DNA of 64,000 bases from Mansonella perstans (GCA_037074765.1 JBAMDO010000577.1:806001-870000); one strand, 5' to 3'; numbered from the stretch's first letter, positions 47,350 to 61,351 are shown. Translations and numbers: made by a program. The notes: generated by a model from the letters alone, not told the origin.

Positions 47350-49246
47350 GTATATTTGCAAATTTTTCATTTCATTTCCATAAATTTATAGCAACAACTT
47401 GGCATTTTTTAAGTTCGACAAACGTGGACAGCAAAGTGGAAGCTATATTTTAGGAATGTTTCATAGAGTATTGGAAATAGATTGTCACAAAATCAATCCT
47501 AAATGATTTATTTTCAGTTTTGCCATGAATTTTGACTTTTTTTAAAATATAGTAATTCGAAATAAGCAGCATACTTGAGATAAATGAAATTAATACGCTT
47601 AACAGGCAAAGCAATAGACATTGGAATGGAAATCAAATATTATTCAGTTCGCAGTTTATTTTGCACTTTTCATTTTTTCCAATGATTGCATTACTTTGTT
47701 TTGTTTTAAAAACAAACAAAATGCTTTGAAAATGCGCGATTATATCACAGTTATTTTCAAGCAAAATAGAAATTTAGCAAAATGAGAAATTTGATAATTG
47801 AATAAATAATTTCAAAACTCTTTTAATTACTAATAAAGCAATACATGTCAAATCATTTCTAAATTAAAGCAATTTATGTTAATCATTTTTAAATTAAAAA
47901 ATGTTAATTGATTTCATTAAGATAAGTTTGAGGAGAATATTACACAAACATTCATCTACCTTACTATCACTACTGACTTATCACTGATATCCATGTGGTC
48001 ATGCATATGTAAAGCTGATTGATGATGAAAAACATTTACCATTTAAAATAACCATATTTCCAGTCAAGTCTTTCACTTCTGATATTGTTGTTTTTTTTTC
48101 CTTGCCATCTCTCTGTTCTTTTTCACTCCTCTATGCTGTCTTCAATTATTTCTCTCTAACATACAGAAATTTACACATTAAATAAAGTAAATTTTTAAAA
48201 GCATTTTAAAGCATGCTTATAATTTTCAAAAAATTTTTTCCTGCTTATTCCATCGATTTATTTTGAAATGTAAATTGATGGAACAGTTGTCCAAATAGAG
48301 CGTATCTTGTCAATGCTATTATCAAAAAGGCTCATTTCATTCATTGCTTATTCCATTCTTCTCTCTGTTTGTTTTCGTTTGAATTTTTCTTTTTTTTTTT
48401 TTTTTTTCTGGAAAATATAAGTAAAAAATATTTATATTTCAAAATGACAAAAATGATATTTGATTCTGATTGAATATTGATTCTCTTTTAGCAATACTAA
48501 TTATTGTTTTCATTCATACAATTCTGTCGATTAAATAATTTTTTGAATTTCAATTAATTACTCATTCATTCTCTCTTCGACAAATGTAATTTATGTTTCA
48601 GTAAAATTTATACCTGTTTTGTTTTTCCATAGAATTTGCTAAATAGCAATGAAAAATGTTTTAAATTAAAGTTTTACAATGTTAATGAAATTTAAATGAC
48701 TTACATTTCTGCTATGTGTTGAAAAAATTACAAATGGAATAGTTAATAATTAAATTTCGAAAGTTTTCTTTTCATTAGCACTAAATATGATTGATGCAAA
48801 TTATTTATTTAATTGCTAGGATTTAAATTAATCAGTATCGATTTTGCTCAATGTGAATGTTTTTTTTCTTGGTTATAGAGTTTAACATCACACAAGAATT
48901 CTTACTATATTTATAAATGAAAAGAAATGGTAGGAGCAGAAGAATTTGACAAATCCTAAAAGTTGATGAAAGCATAAAAAGCATAGAGGTGCAAGATGAC
49001 TGTCATAATTTTAACCTAATTAAAAAAATGAAATCAACTCTAGAAATAGAGTTGAAGAAAAATGATCGCATTTTTATTTTGAAAAAAGATTTAAATTTTT
49101 TTCATAATTTATCCGAATCGTGCTGGAAAAACAGATAACAGTTAGTTGGCCATTGTCAAATTGATTCAATTAAATAAATTGTCTTCGATTAGCAATATTA
49201 GAACAAATTGTGTTTTAAATTTTAACTAACCGTATTCTCTCACATA

Positions 49247-49249
49247 TAG
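49247..49249 (+). other. Acceptor just before the MCTP start codon
   Basis: CATATAG ends six bases before the ATG at 49256. It can serve either a spliced leader or an upstream coding exon, since the frame is open back to the acceptor. Confidence 0.4.
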
Positions 49250-49255
49250 ATTGTG

Positions 49256-52200
49256 ATGAGCTCATCACTATTAAAAAATGTCTTCAAGAAAGAATCAGGT
49301 GAAGGACGGTATCGAAAACAAAAAGAAAAGGATGAAACTTTCACTGATGAAGTGAGTGACGTGATGTCCACTTCATTATCTGTAAGGATTTGTCTTTTAT
49401 TTTTATCTTTGCCTCTTTCTAAATAATTTCAATATTGGATATTGAAACATTGAATAATTTCTATCATTAAATAACTTTAGGTCTTAAAATCAAATGTTTG
49501 AAGGAAGTGACAATTCTTAAGTGAGTGCCTTTGAGAAGAAATGAAGTTTTTAACATTTTAAAAAAAAAAATTTGATTAAAGCTAATGCACGCATTAAATC
49601 TTTTATAATGAATTTATTAATCTTCAATTTTCGCGTTTAGTTTACCGATGGATTGAAATATTAATTCAGTAATTAATATTAGATAACATAGCAAAAATTT
49701 GAGTTTTTTTCCAGATGACAAATGAGCAAAAGTGCAGTGTTGCAGCAAAAGATTCAAGTCCGGAAGTTTACGTAACATTTTCAGTGCGGGTATATCTGAA
49801 AGAAGGACATAATTTGGTCATTCGAGATGCTTCAGGTCAATCTTAGATGACTTGAAATATTTCAGAAATTATTTTTGGTATGAAGTCTGAATTTTAATTA
49901 AATCTCTTACAGTTCCTCAAAAAAATGGAAAAGGTTTTCATTTCCTGACTTGATTTTCCAGGAAGCAGTGATCCATATGTCAAATTTAAATATAAAGGCC
50001 GAACTTGTTTCAAAAGTTCAACAATTTACAAGAATTTAAATCCAATCTGGAATGAAGAATTCACATTATTAATAGACGATCCCACTGCACCAATTTGTAT
50101 GGACGTATATGATTATGACCGTTGGGCAACCGATGACTATATGGGTGGCGCTGTTATTGACCTCAGTCATTTAAGACTTTTCCAGTGAGTTAACTTATGC
50201 ACAAGTGCGAATAAATTAACGGCAAGTTAAGAAAGCAAAAATAATAAATTTAGGATGACAATGGTGAAGTTAAAACTACGGGAAGAAGGGAATGATGAAA
50301 ATATGGGTGAAATCGATGTTGTGATTACAATTTCACCTCTAACTGCGGGTGACAAAGATGAGGTAAAGTTTGAACACAATGAGATTAGATCTATTAAAGT
50401 GAAAAGAGAAAATTCAAATTGATTATGTCGTACTTTCAACGTGCTATGGTCGTAGACAAAGCAAAACAGTAATGCACACATTAAATTCTCATCATTGTAT
50501 CCCTTATATTCTTACATCAGATCTGCTGTCCCACAAATTTGCGGAACGTTCCAAAATTTTACTTCAAGCCACAATTTTGTGATCAGTTTCTCACCAACAT
50601 AATTTGATTTGATTATAGTTTCTGAAGAAAGCGACTCGTGGAATCATTTGTGAACGGCCAAAAAGGACATCTCAAAGAAGTAGGACAATTTTGTTTTTTT
50701 TTTTTCACTTCGTCTATTTCCTTACTTCTGAATTAATTTATTTTTTGATTTTGAAATTTTTACAATGCAAATTTTAGAAATTTGAAATTTTGCAAGTCTT
50801 CAAAAATTTCTTCATGTAACAACTTTTTAGAATAATCGTTTTATAGTGACACAAGTTTGGTCATCAGTTGCAAACATTGTTCTGATCGAAGGGCGAAATT
50901 TGATGGTGGAAAATAGTTCTGAAAGCAGTTTCCCAGATCCGTTTGTAAAATTTAAACTTGGAAGTGAAAAATATAAAAGCAGGGTATAATCACGTATATT
51001 TTCTGTGATTAAAAATTTTTTATCTATTAGTATTATGAAAAACGAGCAACACTAATAATAAATTATTGGGATTTGCAGCATATAGTACGGAGTTCTAGTC
51101 CGAAATGGTTGGAGCAATTTGATTTGCATATGTTCGATGAACCAAAACACATACTTGAAATGATGGTTATTGACAAGAAAACTAACTTGAATATTGGAAA
51201 GTACGGATTGCTTCTGAATAAATTGTTTATGCTTACTGTTTATCCCAAGATGAATTATATTCAACTTATATCCATTTCATAATGAAATCTAGAACGAAAA
51301 ATCAAAGTTGAACTGTATGGAGAAAATATTTACTTATTTTCAAAAAAGAAAAAGAAGACAGACAGTTTTAAAAAATTATTAAAAGACTTGCAAACAGTGT
51401 AAATTCCGGAAATTCATCAAAGAACAAATTAATTCATACGTAAGGAAATAGGCAAAGTGAAAAGGAAAAGAAAATTAGAAATAAATTTGCCCTATTTTTC
51501 TGAGATGTCCTTTTGTGTTCACAAATGATTCCGCAAGTCGCTTTTTTTTCAGAGAATATGATCAAATCAAATTATATTGGGGAGAAATTGATCATAACAT
51601 TGTTGCATTTTAATTAATTAAAATTTTCTCACCGTATTTTAAATGGATTTTTCTAATAGAAATTTCATTGCATTCAAACATTACCTTATCTTTATCACTG
51701 GCAGTTAGAGGAGAAATTATAGTATCGATTTCATCCATATTTTCATCGTTTCTTTCTTCTCATAGTAATAATTCCTTTTTTTTTTTAATTGATAATTATC
51801 TCTTTTTCAATTAAGAATTAATAATTATTCCTTTTTTTTGACACTACATACCATTTTATTTCATTATTATCATATTAAATTTTATTATTTTTACTTATCT
51901 AAATTGCTTTAACTCATTGAAAAGAAATAATAATTATTAATTCCATTTATTGCCTCAAGTCTTTAATAATGAAAAAAAACAATTATTTCAATAAAATATT
52001 GCATGTTAAAAAGTTTTTTCTAAAACTAATATTATGAATGAATTATTAGTGAAAATGTCAATCAATATTTGTTAATTAACTATTTATAAAATAGTTGAGA
52101 TAGATGAACAATTTTTTTTAAGGAAATATTCCTAGCATGGAATTTATTCGTTTGCTACATAGATGAAAATGAATAAAAGAACCTTGTCAATTTATTTGAT

Positions 52201-55200
52201 ATTTCAGATGCAGCCTAGATTTAGACAAGTTGGAAAAAGAAACTTCAAATCAGATGGTTTGTGAACTGGATCGCGGTAATGGTAAGGTGTCCGACATTTT
52301 TTCTACTTTTGATAATCACAGAAGGTATTGTACAACGGAAAGAAGGAAAGTAGCATTATTCCTTTGATAAAAAAAAAAAAAAATTTATGGAAAATAGGCA
52401 ATTTTTTGCTGTAAAAAGTTACATATTACACGAACTTAAACCAGGTTTTAAATTATTTCAATCTTTTAAATGGTCTAAAATTCGATTCAACCTTTCGATA
52501 GTAGTCAAAAAGCAGTTCTCACATTTCGAAGGTTAAAAATTTTTAATTATTTCGGACAATTTCTTAATTAACATAGAAGATGAATGGAAAATGTAACAGT
52601 GAATATTTTTTTCATGTTCCCTTCTTCTGCTTATATCAGTGACAGGTACATCATCTATCGATGCAGTCATCGATCTGTCTGATTTTTCCGATGATATTAG
52701 GAATGCTATTATAGAAAAATATGTTGGTTTCATTTTGTTTTTTGACCAGATTTCTATAATTTCATCAAAATTTACCATCGTTACAGAATAATAGCGAAGG
52801 AATCCCTCGAATAATGAAATGACATTTTTCTTTCTGCGAAATTTCGATAAATTTCAAATGAAATGTTTGCAGAGTTTGCGAAGAACGTATGAATGTTTCC
52901 GTGACATTGGTTTCCTTACTGTGAAAGGTCAACTTTTCGAATGGTTTTATGTAGTATTTATCAAACTGACTGTAGTAGATTGCCTTCAAAATTCATCCAA
53001 GTTATTTAAAAAATTTTTATTTCATTTTCCCTATTTTTCCTCGAATAACTAATCATTTGTCATTCCTGTAATAGCTATGATCCCGTTTCCTTAGATCCAA
53101 ATTACATCGTCATTCTGGATTTCCTTTTTTTTGAAAAAATGAAAAAACAGTAGCATAATAGCAAATTATCGAGAAACTCATTAAAGAGGAACCACTCATC
53201 CAACCAATTCATTCATTCCAATATATAAACCAACTCATACCCACCTACACTCATTCATTTCTATGCATATACACTTTTTTAGTTTTTTTTTTAAATTTTT
53301 TAATTATTTATCCATATGAACACACTCCCATCTGACTTCTACATTCATACACACCTATGCACATTCGCACATTTGTTATCTTTTTTAAATACTTTTATGC
53401 TAGTATATCAAATTGATAGTACGCTGTTTCCATAATCTATCCAAGTTAATTAAAAAATTTTCATTAAATTCTATATTTTCATACACATCCACTCACCACT
53501 TATGCACTAAAAATCATTCATTCCCATACATGTACACTCACTCATATCGTCCACACGCTCACTCATACCTGCGCATATTGGTATATGTCTATTTAAATGC
53601 GCCTACAAATGTACGAAATGGTTTAAAATCCACACGATATTTTTTGCAGTATTTCGTGCTCGAAATTTAGCATCAATTGATGCGATGAATAAAAGTAATC
53701 CATTTGTGGTTGTTGAATTGGTAAATGCATTATTGCAAACACATACGGAATATCAAACAGTTAATCCGGAATGGAACAAAATTTTTACATTTTACGTATT
53801 TTATTCCATTTATTCCATATTGTATTTGCATTCTTTTCCTAATTCTTAAACCAATCAATTTCGAATTTCCGAATTCATGCAATCAAATCAAACAATCAAA
53901 CGTATTTCAAATCATATTAAAAGACATTAATATTCAAGTCAAAGTATTATTTTGTTTTCTCTCAAGCATGGTTTGAAATATTTTAGTGCAGTGAAAGATA
54001 TACATTCGATACTTGAAATAACAATTTATGATGAAGATCCAAACAAGAAGGCGGAATTTTTGGGTAAAATTGCAATTCCATTATTGCAGGTAAGGCTAAA
54101 GATCATAATTTGTAAACTAAAAATATGAATGGAAAGATAATCAAAGAAAAAAATTTAATTATAAGCAGTCGAACCAATTACTAAATAATCTTTTTTGTAG
54201 ATTCAAAATTGTGAGCCAAAATGGTATGCTTTAAAGGATCGAAAATTGCAAACACGAGTTAAGGGACAAATACTACTAGAAATGGATATCATCTGGAATC
54301 CGGTAATTTTCAGGACGTGAACCACAAAATATGTCTTTTTTCTTCGTAGATTTGGAAACTCAACATACTAAGTTTACATCTATATAACAAGCTACACGGG
54401 AAATGCACTGACTTTCCAACTTTCAGTTCTACTCTCGATTTTTTTCCTGAAATAAAACCTTTCACAGATCCGTGCAGCAATCCGTACATTTACTCCACAG
54501 GAACGGAAATATATACAGACAAAACCAAAGTTTAAAGGACGTCTTTTTATGAAAAGTTACGCAAGGTTTGCAAAGTTTTGATGCGCAGCTTTAAAAATTA
54601 AAAGAAAAATAGCTTTAAAAATTAAAGAAAGCAAATGCCATGAACCATTTGGAACATACCGGTCAAAAATAAAATATCCGGCTGAGACAAAAATTCTGGA
54701 AGAAATTTGCTTTGCGAAGGAAGAACAAAATATTGCCATCATTATCTTCAGCTCTAACATCAGAAACCAACGATGTCTTAAGATTCGTTCGAAATTTTCA
54801 ACAATCCACACTGCTAATATTCCAACTGATAATTCGAAATTCTTTCCAGATTACGAGAATTTCTTTTGGTATTAGTGCAAATTGGAGATTATGTGCAGAG
54901 TTGTTTCGACTGGGTTTCACCCATACGCTCACTGTTTGCATTCATAGTAAGCAAGTTTATTTTAACAAGTGTAATTTTTAATTTTCAGATTTAAAAGTTA
55001 ACTAGAAATCCGTCCAATATTTTAATGTCCTATGAAAATGGAATCTAGTGATTCCCAGAAAAATAAATCGCATCTAAGAATGAATTGTTATGTAAAAGAT
55101 AGGGAACATTTAAGTTTACTTAGATTATCATCCGTCATCGATTAGTAATCACTATCAAATAGCAGCAGTTGCATTAGTTTTCAAATAATATCAAATTCAA

Positions 55201-56982
55201 GTATAATTGTCCAATTTGTAATTTAACACTTTGTACGTTAGCTGTGTAGTTAACAATGATTCCTTTGGAAAATGAAATTTAAAAGTCTGAAGAAGGAGAA
55301 GAGAAAATCCCGAAAGAATCAATTTCACTTTTCATATCGAATATCACTTGAATACTTCGAAAATAAAACAAGCAGTGCTGTTCATTGTAACAAAATGTTT
55401 GCTTTTCCATTAAAAGCTAAAGGAACTCTTGAAATTCAGAAAAATTTTGAAATTCATCGAGATTTTGCAGAAATGAACGGACAGTTTAGCAATTTCTACA
55501 GAAAACATTTGCAGTTTCCTTTTTTTCCAGCTATTTATAATATTTGTATATATTTTCCAAATTTATCACATTCCAATCATTATATTACTTCTATTTCTTC
55601 GACCTCGCGAAGACAAACATTTGCAATCAAACAAAAGCACTAGCAGGTCAACTTCGGATTCTGAAGAAGAACCTGATACGGTAATCCAGTTTGCTACAAT
55701 ACAATAATTTAAAGTTGAGGAATTCATTTGAAACAAATTGATAAAGTGCTGAGGAAAATTATTCTTAATTCTTTTACGAATCACACTTTTGTCTATTTAT
55801 TTGCAGAATTAGTTATATATCAAAATTTTTTTTCCTTTTAACGAATTTCCCCTCATACTTATTACTCTTATAAGATTCTTTTTTTTGCGCAGAATGAACA
55901 ATCATCATCGTCAATACGTGAACGTTTTAATACTTTACAAGATAAGATGGCTAAAATACAGAATATGATGGATTTCACTGCATCACTGCTAGAACGAATT
56001 CAAAAGTAATTGACTGAAACAAAAAAGACTTTTTTAAAATTTCCTTAACTTTCAAAAATTTCCATTTTATCAAAGTCTTCATATTTTTCATTTAACTTTT
56101 TCAAATTTAAAAAACTGTAATATTTAAAATAAAATTGATTTGTGAAGTTGGATTAAACAACAAGCATCATTTACTTCTAGCACGTTCAATTTCACGCAAC
56201 CGTATCTCTCGAAGTTAGCTGTAGTGACACTTTTCATTATTACAATTTTACTTTATTTCGTACCACTCAGATGGATTATTATGATTTGGGGTAAGCATTT
56301 AATTTCAATTTTAACTTTAAAAGTATTACTTTGTAATTGCAACTTCTCTGAGAATACAATGAATACTAAAAGTGTCCTTTTTGTTTAAACCTTATTTGGC
56401 AAATATTTGAGTTGCTGTTGCAAATTTAATACTTCATTCAGGTATCAATAAATTTACGAAAAAATTGCGCAATCCAAATTTTATTCCAAATAATGAACTT
56501 CTCGATTTCCTTTCACGAGTTCCAAGCAACAATGAAATTGTACGATTTTAACCGTTTTTGTTTATATTAAATTTGAGATGAATGCAATTTTATTATTTGA
56601 TAATTCAATCTTCTTTTTAAGTTCAATTTTCCGGTCATCTTATCAAGAAACAGAAGTTGGCAAAGATTAAAATCTCAGATTATTGCTCTCGCAAATAATG
56701 CAAGCCAACATGTTGGCTTGCGTTTTATAGTGATGCAAGTCAATTTATAGCGTGCGTGCATCATTCTGCAGTGATGCAAGCCAGCTGCTATGAATTATTT
56801 TTCGCAAAAAGAAGAAAAGTTCTAGCAGTTTAAAAATTGCGCGACTGAATTTACCAAAAAAATTGTCATTTTAGTCTGTTTATTTATTCATTTTTTTGCA
56901 GAGGATTTACAAAGAATATCCGGTGGGAGATGCGGGAGACAATTTACAGTTTAGTAGTGCTCGAAGTAAAACAAATAGATGA
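49256..56982 (+). CDS. mctp: Multiple C2 domain and transmembrane-region protein (MCTP), 20 exons
   Basis: Exons: 49256-49381, 49715-49835, 49962-50184, 50254-50362, 50619-50679, 50847-50983, 51079-51200, 52208-52281, 52640-52722, 52873-52927, 53650-53795, 53987-54089, 54201-54302, 54468-54565, 54850-54946, 55531-55680, 55893-56005, 56181-56290, 56442-56539 and 56902-56982, about 735 residues. C2A (~55-190) has [12 protein letters not shown] and [12 protein letters not shown], so its Ca2+ loops look intact. C2B (~214-345) keeps PDPFVKF but has VIDKKTN instead of an acidic third loop. C2C (~365-480) has [10 protein letters not shown] (Asn for Asp) and [14 protein letters not shown]. Then come [16 protein letters not shown], a first membrane segment at ~545-575, a Ser/Glu-rich loop, a second at ~645-672 and the family tail KKLRNP...[13 protein letters not shown]. 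MCTPs are ER/vesicle Ca2+ proteins that stabilise synaptic release and homeostatic plasticity. The 53795/53987 junction does not keep phase; a donor at 53830 (phase 2) would. Confidence 0.9.
52985..53480. repeat. Direct repeat within MCTP intron 10
   Basis: About 45 bases with ATCCAAGTTATTTAAAAAATT near 52996 recur with changes near 53428. The stretch between is rich in ACTCATTCAT/ACACAC-type imperfect repeats. Confidence 0.5.
56700..56721. repeat. 22-bp palindrome in the last MCTP intron
   Basis: GCAAGCCAACA is followed by its exact complement. AGTGATGCAAG(T/C)CA motifs follow twice at ~56729 and ~56771. Confidence 0.7.
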
Positions 56983-58328
56983 AAGGAATATCGTATCAGT
57001 GAAAATTCACTTATATTTTGGAATTCTTTTTCTGTGATAATTTTTTTTATTCGTTTGTTCAAACATTTATGGATTGATTCCGTGCATTTCAAGGCAAAAA
57101 ATTAAAAACAAATGAAATGATTGAAATAATGTCTAATTTTTTATGAAATAAACTTCAACAAGCTGTTGAAATAAATTTCAGCATGAAGTTTGTCATCCCA
57201 ACCTCACTAATCCTTCAAAAGCCTATTCGTGTAAATTTCAGGCATTGCTGCCATCAAAGAATTATTAATTCGCGCATTGTAGTACTGCAGATTATTGCCA
57301 AATTAAAAATTAATGATTAGGAATAGCAATGTCAATATTTACGGTATTTTGGTCAAAGTTCACGTTTGCGCTGAATCCCATATGTTTTAGAATTTTTAAA
57401 AAAATTCCAAAAATAATTTTGTTATTTGTTTCACAAAAAGTTACTTTTAATGAGTGTTCTAAACTTACTCTAACTAAATCTAATTAATATAAGGAGTAAT
57501 TGCTGTTTTTCATATTAAGTATCAACGAATACTTAATTATCTTAAAAAGTGGGTCGCAAATACATTCGGTGTTTCGTTTGATCTGGAAGAAAAATATTCA
57601 TGTTTTCTTTCAATTTCCATAATAGTGCATGGATGTGTTTTATTCTTGCATCAACTGTGGCCTTTGATTTTAAATAATTGGTTGGTAAATGAAATAATTT
57701 TCATCGACCGTATGCTTCTTTTTAAAAGTGGTAGCAATGTTTACACATTTTGTTTTTGTTTAATCAACAAATTACAAACAACAATTAAGCGCTTTTATAA
57801 TATAATATGAATGTGTACTGTAATGATTACGTTTTTGTAGGATAATTACAATAATAATTACAAGAGATATTATGTATCAAACTGCAAGTAAATTATTCAT
57901 TCATAATATTTTCTTTTTTTCTTTTTCAGTTTTATTTGAATGAAATCAAAACTTGAATTTAATAATAAATCATTCATCATTTAAAACACTACATTGATGT
58001 ATCACTGAAAAGAAAAGTGGAAATTATGGATAAATGGAAAAAAAATACAAAGGGTTGCTTGTAAATTAGAACGATCATAATTCTGCTCGTTCTACTCGCT
58101 GATACTGTGCGACAGTAGTAATGAATCAAAGTAAGATTATCCATCAGATGTCAACATGATAATGGGATTTGTGTAAGCTTTTTTTGAGACAAAAACATTT
58201 AGCAAACCATTTTTTTTTGAATCAATTCAATCAATAAGCTATTGTTGAGAGATGAAAAATGATTGTTTTGTCGCATGTTAATCAATCAATGTATTATCAT
58301 TATTATCAATGTACTATCATCACATCAA
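56983..58328. other. Convergent intergenic gap
   Basis: Lies between the 3' ends of MCTP (plus) and the phosphatase region (minus). No exon recognised; it probably contains both 3' untranslated regions. Confidence 0.5.
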
Positions 58329-58509
58329 TTAAAACGTGGAGAAACTTGAATGATAAGTATCAAACAGATCATTACCGCGTCGTCGAGCAAGTGTTGATGT
58401 TAGCATTGAAAATGGTGAGTGTTGTCGTGATGGAAGCGACAAAATTGATGGTATTATTGCGGGTGTTGCAGACCGCCGATAAGATGAACCCAATGGACGA
58501 CTGAAATTT
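58329..58509 (-). CDS. Candidate alternative C-terminal exon, Ser/Pro/Arg-rich
   Basis: After a TTCTTCAG acceptor the minus strand reads NFSRPLGSSYRRSATPAIIP and continues, Ser/Arg-rich, to TAA (about 59 codons). It looks coding and lies downstream of the phosphatase. No donor of matching phase (2) was found in that gene's last exon. It could be an alternative 3' exon or another gene. Confidence 0.35.
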
Positions 58510-58680
58510 CTGAAGAAGAAATATATCAGCAAAAGCAAATCAACTGGTAACTTTCAGAGAGGAAAAAAATGTCTATCATCAAATGCCAAAAAAAATGTCA
58601 ATTGATGAAATTGTTCATTCTTCAATAATTTTTCAATTTTTTTTATTTCTTTCATTTACACCTATTCATTCATGCATGAA

Positions 58681-60093
58681 TTATAAAATAATAACTAACG
58701 AAGTCTGTGAATATTTGAAAGGAAGTTGCGTAATTGTGATATTTCGACAAGTACTCTTCGGCAATGAATGATTTTGAACCAGTCGTTGTTTCATTTCTGT
58801 ACAGTATACATCTGGAAGTGTCACACCATCTTGATTTGTTTCTACCATTTGTACTGAACTGGAGCCTAAAATTAATTAATAAAATTTTGCCCACAATCAG
58901 CAAATGAATTTCAAACTCTAAAAATTTAAAAAAAAACACTTTTTTCATTTTTAATTTCACGGAAAATTAAACTATGGTATTTATATGAAAAAAATACAGA
59001 CGGTTGTATTCTGAAAAAAATTTTGAAGATGAGAAATGAAATAGAGAATTGATATTTACCACTTTTCCTTTTGTGATAAATACTTCAACAATAATTTAAA
59101 ATTTCATTTAAAATTTTAAACTAAAATTATAACAAAGCAATCGAACAAATTTAAACTACGAAATGAAAAAAAACTATAACCTTTTAATTTACGTTCGTAC
59201 TCGATCATTTGCTTCCAGAATCCTACGTTAGGTTTCACAACAGGTCGAGCTGATTTAACAAAATGATACGCTTGACGTAACGTCATTCGTTCATGCTTCA
59301 CTAGATATATCATACATAATGAAGCAGATCGGGATACACCAGCTACACAGTGTACTAAAGTTCGACCACCCCTATCCTGAAAGGAATTCCGTAGTTGTAA
59401 TATAAGACTTAAGCCTGGAAGTCATTAAATGCATGAATCCCAAATTTGATTGCTTAACATTCTTTGATAAAGTGAAACTTTGTTTCTTTAACCATTAAAA
59501 CTGAACGATTTTAATAAACCGGAAAATTGAACAGTTAGATTAAACTAATAAATTATTAAATAATTAAATCAATAACATAAATTAGATTTACTCACCTTGA
59601 CTGCTTTGATTTTGTCCGCAACGATATCAAAATACTGATCAATTTTTGCATAAGGACTATCTTCTATTGAGATCCTCAAATAGTCAACCCCTAAAAGAAA
59701 TTTTTCGAATTTTATTTAAAACGCTGTCAGTAGAGTAAAAAAAATTAAACGAAAGATGATTTTTAAAAAAATAATCTAATAATTTATTCAATAATAAATA
59801 TGAGCTAAGAAGGAATGATGTCTTAAGATAATAAATGGATACAAATATATTAACAAAAAGCATTGCCTTATATCCACTTCCGTTCTACATAGGCAATATT
59901 TCATTCAAGCTGACTATTAAAATTAACGATGATAATTACCTGGAATATGAGCAGTTGGTTCTTCAATCGTTGCATTTATAATACATGAAATTTTCTTCTG
60001 GCGTAGTTTTTCAAGCTTCAGAACTCCGGCTCCAGAAAGAAATAAATGGTCAGTGACTTCGGAAATTTGCCCAAACAGTCCGATTCTTGACAT
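58681..60093 (-). CDS. Atypical dual-specificity protein phosphatase (4 exons)
   Basis: Exons 60093-59940, 59690-59596, 59376-59181 and 58865-58681 are in phase and give 209 residues. The protein starts MSRIGLFGQISEVTDHLFLS, the usual N-terminus of small DUSPs. The P-loop is HCVAGVSRS (Cys ~93, Arg ~99), preceded by RGGRTLV. The general acid Asp (~62) lies in YLRISIEDSPYAKIDQYF, and the AYHFVKSARPVVKPNVGFW block closes the domain. This is the DUSP14/18/21-like subgroup without a MAP-kinase-binding domain. It hydrolyses phospho-Ser/Thr/Tyr, probably on signalling kinases. The ~45-residue tail after the domain is polar and not conserved as far as I can tell. A CCACAG acceptor lies about ten bases before the ATG. 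Confidence 0.9.
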
Positions 60094-61285
60094 TAAGAAT
60101 GCTCTGTGGACAGGGTTATAAGAGATACTTTTTATTCAGAAACTCTTAGCAGAAGAATGTAGCAAATTTCCGTAATCAAAAGAATTCCAATTCTTCAATT
60201 TAGAATTTGTTGCATCGTTTACACCGAGTAGACGATAATAAAAATTAAGTTCTCTGAAAATTAAATGCATTTGCATGGATATGTAAAAATGACTGTCATG
60301 AAAACATTCCACATTCAAAAGAATTCAAAGAGTAGATCATCGAGATCGGTTCAGGTTGTTATGGAAGCAACAAACAAATGAATTAAACATGACCTTCACA
60401 CTATTGGTTCATCCATTACTTCAACGGAATTTTTATTCTAAAAATAAAATTTCAAATTAAACAAATGAATTATTGTTGTTTAAATATGATAGAACAGATC
60501 ACGGTGATATCAACATGACCTTTGCTCGATCACAAATAATGGCTCATTAACTATTGAACTTTTGCCAATAATTGAAAACAACGACTTAAAAAACAAATAT
60601 TGGCAAATGGATGAGTCAGAATGCAAGTGAAAAATTGCTGATGCTTATTTACCTGCCAAAAAACACACCTGTCATTGTTAACAGAAGATGATAATATGAA
60701 AAAGGAAATCTGCTCCTAAGCATTCATTTCATCAAATGAAAACTTTCCACATTTTTAATAATTGGAAAAGATTTTTCCAGCATCCTTTAATAATCCTAAT
60801 TATATCGGAACAATATTTTGAAGTCTCATGATAGTTATAAGATAGGAAACAAGAATTATTATTGCTGTTTAATAAAACATTTAAAAATTCTAGTTTATGT
60901 TCTCTACAAGACCATGTCATTTGTCACCTTTGTATTTATGTGTCAAATTTCTCTTTCTGTTTTTCAATTTCAAAAATTCAATTATCAATTTTGTTAAATT
61001 TGACATTTAGCAATTTGAAAAGAACAAAGAACAAGAAAAAAGTTGTCATAGAGGATGAATTTATAGATTAAAATATTTTTAAAGTAAATTGAGAAGACTG
61101 TTGTTTTCGTCTTTCCCAATGAATCATAGTAACATATCAATGTTATCATTATTTCATATTATCCCTTTTTCTTTTTTGAAAATTTTTAATGAATGAAAAT
61201 TTTAATCATGAAAAATCAACAAATGAGAAAAATTTTGTGCAAAATGAGGAAATGAAAGAGAAAAGCAATACGAAGGATAAAATGT

Positions 61286-61351
61286 ATGTGTTTATGTGTG
61301 TGTGTGTGTCTGTGTTGTGTGTGTGTATGTCTGTATGTGTACGTGTGTGTT
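61286..61351. repeat. TG-rich microsatellite
   Basis: Imperfect TGTG/TATG/TCTG run in otherwise unstructured intergenic DNA. Confidence 0.75.

Noticed and set aside
50830..50846. Upstream acceptor for MCTP exon 6
   Set aside because: Using the TTTTTAG at 50830 gives an immediate stop in the required phase; TTATAG at 50846 keeps the frame.
52792..52830. MCTP exon after the TTACAG acceptor at 52791
   Set aside because: Stops quickly in every frame, while joining 52722 directly to 52873 keeps phase and family similarity.
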